62,899 bases of DNA from Flavobacterium psychrophilum (GCA_945890865.1 CAMDDB010000012.1:1-62899); one strand, 5' to 3'; shown: positions 33,396-42,621, counted from the stretch's first letter. Notes: a model not told the origin generated them from the letters alone. Numbers and translations: made by a program.

Positions 33396-35462
33396 ATGTT
33401 TCGTATCCTTTTAGCCTTTTTTTTTATTAATGTAACTTTCTCTCAACAAACAAAATCGGTTGATTTTATCAGTTGCGAAGCCTTGTTGTATCCTGATTCT
33501 GAAACCAAATCAATTTCTGGAACGGTTCATTATTTATTCGAAATCAAGAATACTATTGATTCTGTTAAAATAGATGCAAAAAACATGATATTTTCAGCAA
33601 TTTATATAAACGATAATAATAAATTTAAGTACAAACTCACAAATGAACATATAATTTTATATGATGGACTTAAAAAAGGGTTAAACGGAATTACAATTAA
33701 ATATGAGGCAAAACCAAAGCAAACACTTTATTATACGGGAGCAGGAGAAAATCTTCAAATTTGGACACAAGGTCAAGGCAAATATACGAGTCATTGGTTG
33801 CCTAGTTTTGATGATGTAAACGAGAAAGTGATATTTAAAATAGGTGTTTTTTTTGATGAAAAATATCATGTTTTATCTAATGGTGAACTTATAAATAAAA
33901 TAAAACCAAAATTTTCAAACGAAAAAAAAACATTGTGGGAATATAAAATGCAAAAACCCATGTCGTCTTATTTGGTCATGTTGGCGATTGGTAATTTTGC
34001 AAAGCAAGAAACAAAAAGTAAATCGGGTACATCTTTAGAGTTTTATGTATGCCAAAGGGATTATTCAAAATTTGAACCTACTTATAGATATTCCAAACAA
34101 ATATTTGATTTTTTAGAGCAAGAAATAGGTGTGAAGTATCCTTGGAAAATATACCGTCAAATACCCGTACGCGATTTTTTATATGCAGGAATGGAAAATA
34201 CAACCTCGACTATTTTCTCTCAAGATTTTGTGGTAGATTCCATTGGTTTTAACGATCGCAATTATGTGAATGTAAATGCACATGAATTGGCCCACCAATG
34301 GTTTGGCAATTTCATAACGGCTCAATCTGGAAAACACCATTGGTTACAGGAAGGTTTTGCTACCTATTATGCCTTATTGGCCGAACGGCATTTGTTTGGT
34401 GATGATTATTTTTATGAAGCCTTAAACGATTATGCCGAACAATTGCAACAAGCTGCAACGACCGATTCAATCCCCGTTCTAAATGAAAAAGCAAGTTCCT
34501 TAACTTTTTATAAAAAAGGATCTTGGGCCTTGCATGTGTTACGAGAAGATATTGGGGCTAAGTACTTTCAAAAAGCAGTAAAAAAGTATTTAAAAAAATA
34601 CCAATATAAAAACGTTGATACCGATGACTTTTTAAGTATTGTTCATGATGTTTCGGGGTACGATGTGGCAAAATATAAAAAACAGTGGCTCGAAACGCCA
34701 GGGTTTGATCGCAATTTAGCACAACAATACCTACTTAAAAATCAGTTTATTCGTGAGTTCAATCAGTTGCGAAAAAATAAATATTCATTAACTGAATTAA
34801 CAAAAATAATGCAGTCAGATGCCTATTATCCGATCAAAAAATACATCATTTATAAAATACAACAACTGCCTTTTGACGAACGAAAAGTACTTTTGGAAGC
34901 AGCTTTGGCAACTGGGAACCTTCAAGTTCGACAAGCAGTAGCCGAAACACTCAAGGTCATTCCTCCCGATTTTAAAATAAGTTATGAATCATTACTTCAG
35001 GATAATGCTTATGTCACAAAAGAGCTCGCCTTGACCCATTTATGCTCAAACTTTCCCGAAGAGCGTCAGCGATATTTGATCCAAACGAAAGAAATTATTG
35101 GGAACAATGATAAAATTTTTCGGATGACTTGGCTAGCCTTATCCTATAACACAAAAGGTTTTTCAGAAAAGGAACACCAAGCGTTTATTAATGAATTACT
35201 CAATTATGCTTCTGATGCCTATGAAAGTTCACTCCGACAAAATGCATTAGAAATTTTATTGCAATTGCAGCCCAATGAGGATCAAGTGATTGCGCTACTC
35301 TTTAAAGCTACCGAACATCATAGATGGCAGTTTACTTTGTTTGCACATACAAAGGTGCGTGAATTGCTGAAAAATTCAGCCGATAGAAAAAGAGTGGAAG
35401 CACTGGCTACAACTGCCCAATTTCATTTGAAAGCACTCTACGAAAAATTCTTGAAAGAGTAA
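33396..35462 (+). CDS. M1 family aminopeptidase (exported)
   Basis: A 688-residue zinc metallopeptidase with a signal peptide (MFRILLAFFFINVTFSQ). The N-terminal beta domain carries WLPSFDDVNEKVIFKIGV. The M1 catalytic domain contains YAGMENTTSTIF (GAMEN-type exopeptidase motif) near 269 and HELAH at 296-300 with the zinc Glu E319 (18 residues after the last histidine). FYKKGSWALHVLR near 380 has the catalytic-tyrosine helix region, followed by a HEAT-like C-terminal helical domain. The frame opens at an ATG at 33345, but the signal peptide starts at 33396. It is separate from recG (divergent). Confidence 0.92.
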   Translation: MFRILLAFFFINVTFSQQTKSVDFISCEALLYPDSETKSISGTVHYLFEIKNTIDSVKIDAKNMIFSAIYINDNNKFKYKLTNEHIILYDGLKKGLNGITIKYEAKPKQTLYYTGAGENLQIWTQGQGKYTSHWLPSFDDVNEKVIFKIGVFFDEKYHVLSNGELINKIKPKFSNEKKTLWEYKMQKPMSSYLVMLAIGNFAKQETKSKSGTSLEFYVCQRDYSKFEPTYRYSKQIFDFLEQEIGVKYPWKIYRQIPVRDFLYAGMENTTSTIFSQDFVVDSIGFNDRNYVNVNAHELAHQWFGNFITAQSGKHHWLQEGFATYYALLAERHLFGDDYFYEALNDYAEQLQQAATTDSIPVLNEKASSLTFYKKGSWALHVLREDIGAKYFQKAVKKYLKKYQYKNVDTDDFLSIVHDVSGYDVAKYKKQWLETPGFDRNLAQQYLLKNQFIREFNQLRKNKYSLTELTKIMQSDAYYPIKKYIIYKIQQLPFDERKVLLEAALATGNLQVRQAVAETLKVIPPDFKISYESLLQDNAYVTKELALTHLCSNFPEERQRYLIQTKEIIGNNDKIFRMTWLALSYNTKGFSEKEHQAFINELLNYASDAYESSLRQNALEILLQLQPNEDQVIALLFKATEHHRWQFTLFAHTKVRELLKNSADRKRVEALATTAQFHLKALYEKFLKE

Positions 35463-35472
35463 GCTATAGCGA

Positions 35473-35997
35473 TTAGAAAACCCTTTTTAATTCTTCTATC
35501 AAATAGGAAATAGCAATGGAACTTGGCGCTTCAATTTCAGTTAATTCAATCAGAATCGCTTCTCTTAATTTATCGGCATCAGCAACATCTTCTCGAAGTG
35601 CATTTTTTCGTATCATTTGTATGGTGCTGTTTTTTGCTTTTAAGACAATGTCCCAACTTGCAGCTGTCAAATAAATTTGTTGCGCTAAATTGTGTTCAAA
35701 TTCAGTTTGAATGTTGTGCGTGAGTAAAGTAGCATAGTCGTCTTTACTTTTCCCTGTGGGTCCCACACGAAGTAAAAGTTGACTAGGGTTGATGCGCTCT
35801 AATAATAAAACCACTCGCTCAAAGGCTTGAAGGCGAATTGGAAGGGCTTGTTTTTGGTTTTCACGTAACAATTCATATTTGCGTTTGCTTTCATCACTCA
35901 CGTAAAATTTTTGCATCATTACAAAGGCAACACCACCTGTAATTAGTGCGGGTAATGTATACGCAACTATTTCTAATAATTTATCCTCAAAAGTCAT
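35473..35997 (-). CDS. Hypothetical membrane-anchored protein (174 aa)
   Basis: One N-terminal membrane segment (LLEIVAYTLPALITGGVAFVMM, about residues 7-28) is followed by a helical cytosolic domain rich in charged residues, including ALPIRLQAFERVVLLLERINPSQLLLRVGP near 50-79 and a helical segment to the end. It looks conserved in Flavobacteriaceae but I know no function. It is convergent with the M1 peptidase (10-base gap) and divergent from pcrA. Confidence 0.8.
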   Translation of the reverse strand: MTFEDKLLEIVAYTLPALITGGVAFVMMQKFYVSDESKRKYELLRENQKQALPIRLQAFERVVLLLERINPSQLLLRVGPTGKSKDDYATLLTHNIQTEFEHNLAQQIYLTAASWDIVLKAKNSTIQMIRKNALREDVADADKLREAILIELTEIEAPSSIAISYLIEELKRVF

Positions 35998-36098
35998 GGT
36001 ATGTTATTTTAATTATAGTGCAAATTAAGAGTAAATTATTTAATTTTCAAATTAGAATTAGAGTTGTTTGTATTCTCCTCAGAATGGTTAATAACTTC

Positions 36099-36131
36099 TT
36101 TTGTAATAACCCCATTCATAATGTATTTTTG
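36099..36131 (+). promoter_or_regulatory. -33/-7 promoter of the UvrD/PcrA gene
   Basis: TTTTG at 36099-36103 and TATTTTTG at 36124-36131 with a 20-base spacer, matching the Bacteroidetes consensus. It lies 28 bases before the ATG at 36159. Confidence 0.7.
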
Positions 36132-36158
36132 TAAAGTAGATAAAAGCACCCATCCACT

Positions 36159-38498
36159 ATGAAAGAAATGCAGCGGTATATCAGCCAATTAAACGAAGCA
36201 CAGCAAGCCCCAGTTTTGCAAAAAGAAGGGCCTATGATTGTTATTGCGGGTGCGGGTTCTGGTAAAACGCGTGTATTGACGGTTCGTATTGCTAATTTGA
36301 TGAGCCAGGGTGTTGATGCTTTTAATATTTTAGCACTGACTTTTACCAATAAGGCCGCACGGGAAATGAAAAAACGTATTGCTGATATTGTGGGAACAAA
36401 TGAAGCTAAGAACCTCTGGATGGGTACGTTTCACTCTGTATTTGCAAAGATATTGCGAAGTGAAGCCGATAAACTAGGATATCCCTCTAATTTCACCATT
36501 TATGACACCCAGGACTCTGTTCGATTAATTGGAGCCATCATCAAAGAAATGCAGTTGGATAAAGATATTTACAAACCCAAACAAATCTTAGGGCGTATTT
36601 CATCTTATAAAAACTCCTTGATTACCGTAAAAGCTTATTTTAATAATCCCGAATTACAAGAAGCCGATGCCATGAGTAAAAAACCACGGATGGGCGAAAT
36701 TTATCAAAATTATGTGGATCGTTGTTTCAAATCAGGAGCTATGGATTTTGATGATTTATTATTGAAAACCAACGAGTTATTGAATTTATTTCCCGATGTA
36801 TTAGCAAAATATCAAAATCGTTTTAGATATATATTAGTAGATGAGTACCAAGATACCAATCACTCCCAATATTTAATTGTTAGAGCCTTATCCGATCGTT
36901 TTCAAAATATTTGTGTGGTAGGTGATGATGCCCAGAGTATTTATGCTTTTCGGGGGGCCAACATTAATAACATTATAAATTTTCAGAAGGATTATGCCAA
37001 TGTGCAATTTTACCGTTTGGAACAAAACTACCGTTCGTCTAAAAATATTGTAGAAGCCGCAAATAACGTTATCGATAAGAACAAGACCAAATTAGATAAA
37101 ATCGTATGGACAGCCAATGATGACGGGCCCAAAATTAAAGTACACCGCAGTTTAACTGATGGGGAAGAAGGTCGGTTTGTAGCCGCTACTATCTTTGAAC
37201 AAAAGATGCAAAACCAAATGCTAAATGGACAATTTGCTATTTTGTATCGTACCAATGCACAATCGCGTGCTATGGAAGATGCGTTGCGTAAACGCGATAT
37301 TCCGTATCGAATTTATGGAGGCTTGTCGTTTTATCAACGCAAGGAAATTAAAGATGTATTGGCCTATTTGCGTTTGGTAATCAATCCCAAAGATGAAGAA
37401 GCACTCGTGCGCGTAATTAATTATCCAGCCCGAGGAATAGGGGATACCACGGTTGAAAAATTAACTGTAGCGGCCAATCATTACAAGCGTTCTATTTTTG
37501 AAGTAATGGAGCATATTGATAAAATTGATTTGAAACTGAATTCAGGCACTAAGACTAAGATTCAAGATTTTGTGACCATGGTCAAAAGCTTTCAAGTAAT
37601 TAACGAAAATCAGGATGCATTTTTCTTAACCGATCACATTACGAAGAAAACGGGACTGGTTCAAGAATTGAAAAAAGACGGAACACCAGAAGGAATTGCC
37701 AAAATTGAAAATATTGAGGAATTACTTAATGGAATTAAAGATTTTACAGAAGGCCAAAAAGAGATAGATGGTGCCCGAGGTGCGTTAGGCGAATTTTTAG
37801 AAGACGTTGCTTTAGCCACCGATTTAGACAAAGATACTGGCGATGACGATCGTGTTGCCTTAATGACCATCCACTTGGCCAAAGGATTAGAATTCCCACA
37901 TGTTTTTATTGTAGGCCTAGAAGAAGATTTGTTTCCAAGTGCTATGAGTTTAAATACGCGAAGCGAGTTAGAAGAAGAGCGTCGATTGTTTTATGTTGCT
38001 TTAACTCGTGCCGAACATCAAGCGTATTTAACGTATGCGCAATCGCGTTACCGTTGGGGTAAATTAATCGATAGCGAACCTTCTCGATTTATTGAAGAAA
38101 TCAACGATGAGTATTTAGAATATTTGAATCCGGTTGATTCGGGTTACCGTTATAAACCGGTTATGGATATTGATGTTTTTGGCGATATTGATAAAACCAA
38201 ATTACGATTGGCTAAGCCTACTGCTGGAACACCACCAAAGAGCCCTCTTACTTCAGAAGGGGGATTAAATATCCCGAATATTAGAAAGCTAAAACCAGTT
38301 TCTAGTAATGCAGGAAGTTCTACTGTATCTGATTCCAAATTAGCAGTCGGAAATATTGTTATGCACGAACGCTTTGGAAAAGGACAGATAGTAAGCATGG
38401 AAGGTATTGGCGCCGATAAAAAAGCTGAAATTCGATTTGATGTAGGAGGCTTGAAAAAGTTGTTGTTGCGATTTGCGAAGTTGGAAGTGATCGGTTAA
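36159..38498 (+). CDS. UvrD/PcrA-type ATP-dependent DNA helicase
   Basis: A 779-residue superfamily 1A 3'-5' helicase for repair and replication-conflict removal. The motifs in order are Q-motif LNEAQQAPVL, Walker A IAGAGSGKTRVL near 29-40, TFTNKAAREMKKRI (Ia), ILVDEYQDTN (II) near 225-234, VVGDDAQSIYAFRGAN (III), FYRLEQNYRSS (IV), LMTIHLAKGLEFPHVFIVGLEE (V) and RRLFYVALTRAEHQAYLTYA (VI). The C-terminus VGNIVMHERFGKGQIVSMEG is a PcrA-like Tudor fold that binds RNA polymerase. A linker near 685-705 contains TPPKSPLTSEGGL, likely derived from an inserted repeat (see findings). The next ATG at 36168 is an equally possible start. Confidence 0.95.
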   Translation: MKEMQRYISQLNEAQQAPVLQKEGPMIVIAGAGSGKTRVLTVRIANLMSQGVDAFNILALTFTNKAAREMKKRIADIVGTNEAKNLWMGTFHSVFAKILRSEADKLGYPSNFTIYDTQDSVRLIGAIIKEMQLDKDIYKPKQILGRISSYKNSLITVKAYFNNPELQEADAMSKKPRMGEIYQNYVDRCFKSGAMDFDDLLLKTNELLNLFPDVLAKYQNRFRYILVDEYQDTNHSQYLIVRALSDRFQNICVVGDDAQSIYAFRGANINNIINFQKDYANVQFYRLEQNYRSSKNIVEAANNVIDKNKTKLDKIVWTANDDGPKIKVHRSLTDGEEGRFVAATIFEQKMQNQMLNGQFAILYRTNAQSRAMEDALRKRDIPYRIYGGLSFYQRKEIKDVLAYLRLVINPKDEEALVRVINYPARGIGDTTVEKLTVAANHYKRSIFEVMEHIDKIDLKLNSGTKTKIQDFVTMVKSFQVINENQDAFFLTDHITKKTGLVQELKKDGTPEGIAKIENIEELLNGIKDFTEGQKEIDGARGALGEFLEDVALATDLDKDTGDDDRVALMTIHLAKGLEFPHVFIVGLEEDLFPSAMSLNTRSELEEERRLFYVALTRAEHQAYLTYAQSRYRWGKLIDSEPSRFIEEINDEYLEYLNPVDSGYRYKPVMDIDVFGDIDKTKLRLAKPTAGTPPKSPLTSEGGLNIPNIRKLKPVSSNAGSSTVSDSKLAVGNIVMHERFGKGQIVSMEGIGADKKAEIRFDVGGLKKLLLRFAKLEVIG
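38236..38268 (+). repeat. Imperfect palindrome inside the pcrA linker
   Basis: An inverted repeat of the form AGCCCTCTT / AGAAGGGGG sits in frame in the variable linker between the helicase core and the Tudor domain. It translates as a proline/serine/glycine-rich peptide. Such palindromic elements recur in Bacteroidetes genomes; the match here is by eye. Confidence 0.4.
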
Positions 38499-38501
38499 TA
38501 G

Positions 38502-38518
38502 CTTTGAGCATTAAGCTC
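38502..38518. repeat. Short inverted repeat between pcrA and the Sua5-like gene
   Basis: TTGAGC-ATTAA-GCTCAA, six paired bases, no T tract after it. It is not a convincing terminator; a processing or stabilising hairpin is possible. Confidence 0.3.
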
Positions 38519-38537
38519 AAGGCATAAGCAAAATATT

Positions 38538-39158
38538 ATGTCAGAATTCATAAAAATATACGAAGACAAGCCTAGCGAATCAGCCATTAAAAAAGTAGTT
38601 GAGGTTTTAAAAAATGGCGGATTAGTCATTTATCCAACCGATACAGTTTATGGATTAGGTTGTGATATTACCAATTCTCGTGCGTTGGAAAAATTAGCAA
38701 AAATTAAAGGGATTAAATTGGAAAAAGCAAATTTCTCTTTTGTTTGTTCTGGTTTGAGTCATCTTTCCGATTATGTAAAGCAAATTGACACCGCAACTTT
38801 TAAAATTTTAAAGCGAGCACTACCGGGACCTTATACGTTTATTTTGCCCGGGAATAATGATCTTCCGAAAGAGTTTCGAAAAAAGAAAACGGTGGGTATT
38901 CGTGTTCCTAATAATAATATTGCGATACAAATAGTCGAAATGTTAGGAAATCCAATTGTGTCTACATCCATTCACGATGAAGACGATGTTATTGAATATT
39001 CGACCGATCCCGAATTAATTTTTGAAAAATGGAATAATAAAGTAGATGTGGTTATTGATGGTGGTTATGGCGATAATGTGGCCTCAACCATTATTGATTT
39101 AACGGGACATGAGCCCGAAGTTATTCGTGAAGGTAAAGGAAGTTTGGATATTTTATAA
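38538..39158 (+). CDS. L-threonylcarbamoyladenylate synthase-type protein (Sua5/YciO/YrdC)
   Basis: A 206-residue YrdC-domain protein. Members make threonylcarbamoyl-AMP for t6A at position 37 of ANN-decoding tRNAs. The motifs are GGLVIYPTDTVYGLGCD near 27-43, LAKIKGIKLEKANFSFVCSG near 53-72, LKRALPGPYTFILPG near 94-108, KTVGIRVPNNNIA near 119-131, GNPIVSTSIHDEDD near 139-152 and STIIDLTGHEPEVIREGKG near 182-200. The substrate-loop KxR is not canonical, so it could be the YciO branch, whose role is less certain. It starts 39 bases after pcrA. Confidence 0.85.
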   Translation: MSEFIKIYEDKPSESAIKKVVEVLKNGGLVIYPTDTVYGLGCDITNSRALEKLAKIKGIKLEKANFSFVCSGLSHLSDYVKQIDTATFKILKRALPGPYTFILPGNNDLPKEFRKKKTVGIRVPNNNIAIQIVEMLGNPIVSTSIHDEDDVIEYSTDPELIFEKWNNKVDVVIDGGYGDNVASTIIDLTGHEPEVIREGKGSLDIL

Positions 39159-39160
39159 TA

Positions 39161-39191
39161 AAAAAACGCTTTCATTTTGAAAGCGTTTTTT
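39161..39191. terminator. Bidirectional terminator
   Basis: AAAAACGCTTTC / GAAAGCGTTTTT hairpin with an ATTTT loop, between the Sua5-like gene and the convergent OmpA gene. Confidence 0.85.
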
Positions 39192-39207
39192 ATATCATGG
39201 GATCAAC

Positions 39208-40044
39208 TTATTTTTTCTCTAAGTTTTTCATTTCTTTTTCTAACATGTCATAAAATTGATCAATTTTTGGCATGATGATGATACGAGTTCTTCTGTTTTT
39301 AGCTCTGTTCGCTGGAGAATCATTCTCTACTAAAGGTATATATGAACTTCTTCCAGCAGGTATTAATTGCTTTGGATTTACTCCTAAGTCTTTTTGCAGT
39401 ACTCTAACTATAGAAGTAGCACGTTTTACTGATAAATCCCAGTTGTCTAACAATACTGCATTTTTTATTGGTAAATTGTCTGTGTGACTTTCAACCATAC
39501 ATTCAAAATCAGGTTTGCTGTTGATTACTTTAGCTACTTTTGCCAATACTTCTTTGGCTTTATCGCCCACTTCATAACTCCCCGATTTGAATAGTAAGTT
39601 ATCGGCAATAGATATCATTACGACTCCTTTTTCAACATTGATGTTGATGTCTGGATCATCCATTCCCACTTCGCGCTTTAAACTAGTAACCAGAGCCAAT
39701 GTAACACTGTCTTTACGTGTTAATGCATCTTGTAAACGGTTGATTTTTAAATCTTTTTCTTTTAAACTTTCTAAAGATTTTTCAAGATTTTGAGAATTTT
39801 TTGCCGTTAATACAGTCAATTCTTTCGAATTGCTTATTAATTCGGTATTATTTTGTTTTAAGTAATCTACTTGTTTGTTTAAAGCTTCTTTTTCAGTCAA
39901 ACATACATTAAGTTTAACAGTAGCTGTATTTAACAATTCTTGAATTTCGTTATTTTTGGTTTCCAATAAAGCAAATTTTTTCTTCGAAACACAAGAAGTT
40001 AATGAAATAGAAGCCAAAGTGATGATTAACAATACTTTTTTCAT
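39208..40044 (-). CDS. OmpA family lipoprotein
   Basis: A 278-residue outer membrane lipoprotein: signal MKKVLLIITLASISLTSC with the lipobox cysteine at residue 18. A coiled coil (about 25-120, LLETKNNEIQELLNTATVKLN onward) and an OmpA C-terminal peptidoglycan-binding domain follow. The latter has NLLFKSGSYEVGDKAKEVL near 146-164, VESHTDNLPI near 185, DNWDLSVKRATSIVRVL near 199 and NRAKNRRTRIIIMPK near 245. It is inferred to link outer membrane and cell wall. A TTG at 40065 would lie inside the -7 box, so the ATG at 40044 is the start. Confidence 0.93.
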   Translation of the reverse strand: MKKVLLIITLASISLTSCVSKKKFALLETKNNEIQELLNTATVKLNVCLTEKEALNKQVDYLKQNNTELISNSKELTVLTAKNSQNLEKSLESLKEKDLKINRLQDALTRKDSVTLALVTSLKREVGMDDPDININVEKGVVMISIADNLLFKSGSYEVGDKAKEVLAKVAKVINSKPDFECMVESHTDNLPIKNAVLLDNWDLSVKRATSIVRVLQKDLGVNPKQLIPAGRSSYIPLVENDSPANRAKNRRTRIIIMPKIDQFYDMLEKEMKNLEKK

Positions 40045-40062
40045 GATATAGATAATTTTTGA

Positions 40063-40070
40063 CAAAGTTA
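40063..40070 (-). promoter_or_regulatory. Bacteroidetes -7 box for the OmpA gene
   Basis: The minus strand reads TAACTTTG (TAnnTTTG), 19 bases upstream of the ATG at 40044. Confidence 0.55.
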
Positions 40071-40113
40071 TAAAGAAGTTTAAGGAAATAAAAATTTAAT
40101 GCATAAACTCTTG

Positions 40114-41109
40114 TTAAAATAATTGATCAAATTTTTTGGTGTTTTTAAAAAAGTACGATATCACTATGTTTCTCGCCTTATAATAATTTGTTTTTTGTTC
40201 GTTATTTCTTTGATTGTAATACGTTTTTATCCATTTATAAAAGGCAAAATGAGCATGAATGATAGCCAAACAATGTTTGAATTTCCCTTTGATTATAAAC
40301 TGAATTCCTGCCAATCCATCAAAAAACAAACGGGTGAAAAGTATAGGAAATAAGTCTTTTTTGGGCAAGTTTTTCGTAAGCATGAATAATGAATTTCTAA
40401 AATTCAAATATGTTTTCATTGGATTTTCTTCCTTTAAAGTGGCGCCTCCAACATGATACACAACCGATTTAGGGTTATATTTTGTAGTAAAACCTGCATT
40501 AAAAGCTCTCCAGCACAAGTCTATTTCCTCTTGATGTGCAAAAAAAGTAGCATCAAAACCATTCAACTGATGATACACCTCTTTTCGAATAAAAAAACAA
40601 GCCCCTGATGCCCAAAAAATTTCGATTTCATCATCATACTGCTTTAAATCTTCTTCTACCGTATCGAAAATCCTTCCCCGACAAAAGGGATACCCATATT
40701 TATCCATAAAACCACCAGCAGCTCCAGCATATTCAAAATGAGATTTCTTTTTGTAATCCAGTATTTTAGGTTGAATTATGGCAACTTTGGCTTGTGAATC
40801 AAATAGCTCAATTATAGGAGAAAGCCAATTTTCAGTTACTTCAATATCAGAATTTACCAGTGCATAATACTCTTCATCCACATATTTAAGAGCTTCATTG
40901 TATCCCATAGCAAATCCATAATTGCCAGAGTTCTGTATAATTTTAATCGATGGGAATTGCCTTTTAAGGATTTCAATAGATGTATCAGTAGAGGCATTAT
41001 CGGTTACATAAATTGTGGCTTCATTTGAAAAAGCAACTACCGAAGGTAAAAACTGCTCGAGTAATTTGGTTCCGTTCCAATTTAATATAACTACAGCTAT
41101 TTTTTTCAT
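40114..41109 (-). CDS. Glycosyltransferase family 2 protein
   Basis: A 331-residue GT-A-fold transferase. AVVILNWNGTKLLEQFLPSV opens the domain, VTDNASTDTS near 37-46 binds the nucleotide, and YALVNSDIEVT near 82-92 holds the metal-binding DxD-type acid (NSDIE). FWASGACFFIRKEVYHQLNGFDATFFAHQEEIDLCWRAF near 168-206 is the rhamnosyltransferase/WbbL-type acceptor region. It would transfer a sugar to a surface glycan. Its start overlaps the stop of the 41106 gene by four bases. No other glycan genes are adjacent. Confidence 0.9.
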   Translation of the reverse strand: MKKIAVVILNWNGTKLLEQFLPSVVAFSNEATIYVTDNASTDTSIEILKRQFPSIKIIQNSGNYGFAMGYNEALKYVDEEYYALVNSDIEVTENWLSPIIELFDSQAKVAIIQPKILDYKKKSHFEYAGAAGGFMDKYGYPFCRGRIFDTVEEDLKQYDDEIEIFWASGACFFIRKEVYHQLNGFDATFFAHQEEIDLCWRAFNAGFTTKYNPKSVVYHVGGATLKEENPMKTYLNFRNSLFMLTKNLPKKDLFPILFTRLFFDGLAGIQFIIKGKFKHCLAIIHAHFAFYKWIKTYYNQRNNEQKTNYYKARNIVISYFFKNTKKFDQLF

Positions 41110-41555
41110 AAATTTTCATATTGGGGTAGCTCCGACAAAAAAATGTATTTTTTGTTTTCAAAATCCATTTGACAAAAATAATGATTTAGACCATTGGTTA
41201 CCATTAAATATTTTGCTTTGAGTTCTAAATTATAACGGGCAATTTGATCAAAGGTTTTTTGAGTAATAGCTACTTCAGGTGCCTTGCATTCTATTAATAA
41301 AAAAACAGATCCATTAGGTTGAAATACAACTATATCGTATCGTTTATTTAATGTATTAATTTTGATTAATTTTTCAACATTAATATATGATTTTGGATAC
41401 TTATTATCTTGTACAAGATAATGCAATGTGTGTTGGCGTACCCATTCTTCTGGGGTAAGAAGGATAAATTTTTTTCTAATTTCATCGAAGATAGCTACTT
41501 TATTTTCACTATTTTTGAAGCGAAAGGAATACGTTGGAAAATTCAACTTTTTCAT
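41106..41555 (-). CDS. Type I restriction enzyme R N-terminal domain protein (HSDR_N-like)
   Basis: A 149-residue stand-alone protein with a PD-(D/E)XK nuclease fold core. The catalytic-like residues are D74 in RYDIVVFQPNG, then E89 and K91 in FLLIECKAP, followed by QIARYNLELKAKYLMVTNG, the typical helix and strand. This is the HSDR_N_2 pattern, but no helicase, methylase or specificity subunit accompanies it. The function of such orphan proteins in Bacteroidetes is unknown. It overlaps the GT2 gene by four bases and is divergent from holA. Confidence 0.85.
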   Translation of the reverse strand: MKKLNFPTYSFRFKNSENKVAIFDEIRKKFILLTPEEWVRQHTLHYLVQDNKYPKSYINVEKLIKINTLNKRYDIVVFQPNGSVFLLIECKAPEVAITQKTFDQIARYNLELKAKYLMVTNGLNHYFCQMDFENKKYIFLSELPQYENL

Positions 41556-41559
41556 AAAA

Positions 41560-41567
41560 CAAAAATA
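41560..41567 (-). promoter_or_regulatory. Bacteroidetes -7 box for the HSDR_N/GT2 operon
   Basis: The minus strand reads TATTTTTG (TAnnTTTG), immediately upstream of the ATG at 41555. The transcript leader would be nearly absent. Confidence 0.45.
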
Positions 41568-41616
41568 GTTATTTTATACTAACTGCCAACAGCTACTGAA
41601 CACTGAATACAAAATT

Positions 41617-42621
41617 ATGGATGAAGTAATTCAAATTACGAAAGATATAAAAGCGGGGAATCTCAAACCTATTTATTTTTTAATGGGAGAAGAGCCGTAT
41701 TATATAGATAAATTGACCGAATTCATTAAAGAAAATGTTTTACAAGAACACGAACGCGATTTCAACCAAACCATTTTGTACGGTCGAGATGTAACGATTG
41801 AAGATATAATTGGCAGTGCTAAACGTTTTCCCATGATGGCCGATCGGCAAGTGATTATTGTGAGAGAAGCACAAGAATTGTCTCGAACCATTGATAATTT
41901 AGAAGCCTATGCCGAAAATCCTCAACCCACCACAGTTTTGGTTTTTGCTTACAAGTACAAAACCTTGGACAAGCGAAAAAAAATTACGAAATTATTGGAT
42001 AAAGTGGGTGTGGTCTATGAAAGTAAAAAACTTTACGAAAATCAAGTGGGTGAGTGGATCAAACGTGTTTTAGCGGCACAAGGATACGGAATCGAACCAA
42101 AGGCAGCAGCTATTTTAGTAGAATTTTTAGGAACCGACTTGTCTAAAATAAATAACGAGTTAGAAAAATTAAAAATCATTTTACCCAAAGGTCATATTCT
42201 AACCCCAAGTGACATTGAAGAAAATATAGGTTTTAGTAAAGATTTTAATAATTTTGAATTACGCAAGGCAATAGGTGAAAAAAATCAAGTTAAAGCTTAC
42301 CAAATTATTGATTATTTTTCTCAAAATCCGAAAGATAATCCGTTAGTAGTTACTACCGGATTGGTATTTGGCTTCTTTTCTCAATTGTTGCAATATCATG
42401 GGCTCAAAGATAAATCACAAATGAATGCAGCGAAAGTATTGAAAGTAAACCCTTTTTTTGTAAAAGATTTTGAAGTGGCGTTTCGAAATTATCCTATGAA
42501 AAAAGTGAGCACAATTGTATCCGCTCTCCGAACATTAGACGTTAAGAGTAAAGGGGTAGGTGCTGCATCAACATCTCAACATGATTTATTAAAGGAATTA
42601 TTGATTACAATTTTTAATTGA
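41617..42621 (+). CDS. holA: DNA polymerase III subunit delta
   Basis: A 334-residue clamp-loader subunit that opens the sliding clamp. The N-terminal AAA-like domain shows PIYFLMGEEPYYIDKLTEFIKE near 19-40, FPMMADRQVIIVREAQEL near 70-87 and VLVFAYKYKTLDKRKKITKLLDK near 108-130. The middle has GTDLSKINNELEKLKII near 175, and the C-terminal collar domain has KELLITI. The nucleotide-binding P-loop is degenerate, as expected for delta. Divergent from the HSDR_N gene. Confidence 0.93.
   Translation: MDEVIQITKDIKAGNLKPIYFLMGEEPYYIDKLTEFIKENVLQEHERDFNQTILYGRDVTIEDIIGSAKRFPMMADRQVIIVREAQELSRTIDNLEAYAENPQPTTVLVFAYKYKTLDKRKKITKLLDKVGVVYESKKLYENQVGEWIKRVLAAQGYGIEPKAAAILVEFLGTDLSKINNELEKLKIILPKGHILTPSDIEENIGFSKDFNNFELRKAIGEKNQVKAYQIIDYFSQNPKDNPLVVTTGLVFGFFSQLLQYHGLKDKSQMNAAKVLKVNPFFVKDFEVAFRNYPMKKVSTIVSALRTLDVKSKGVGAASTSQHDLLKELLITIFN

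Noticed and set aside
41106..41555. Part of a type I restriction-modification system
   Set aside because: Only the HSDR_N-like domain is present; no hsdM, hsdS or helicase is nearby.
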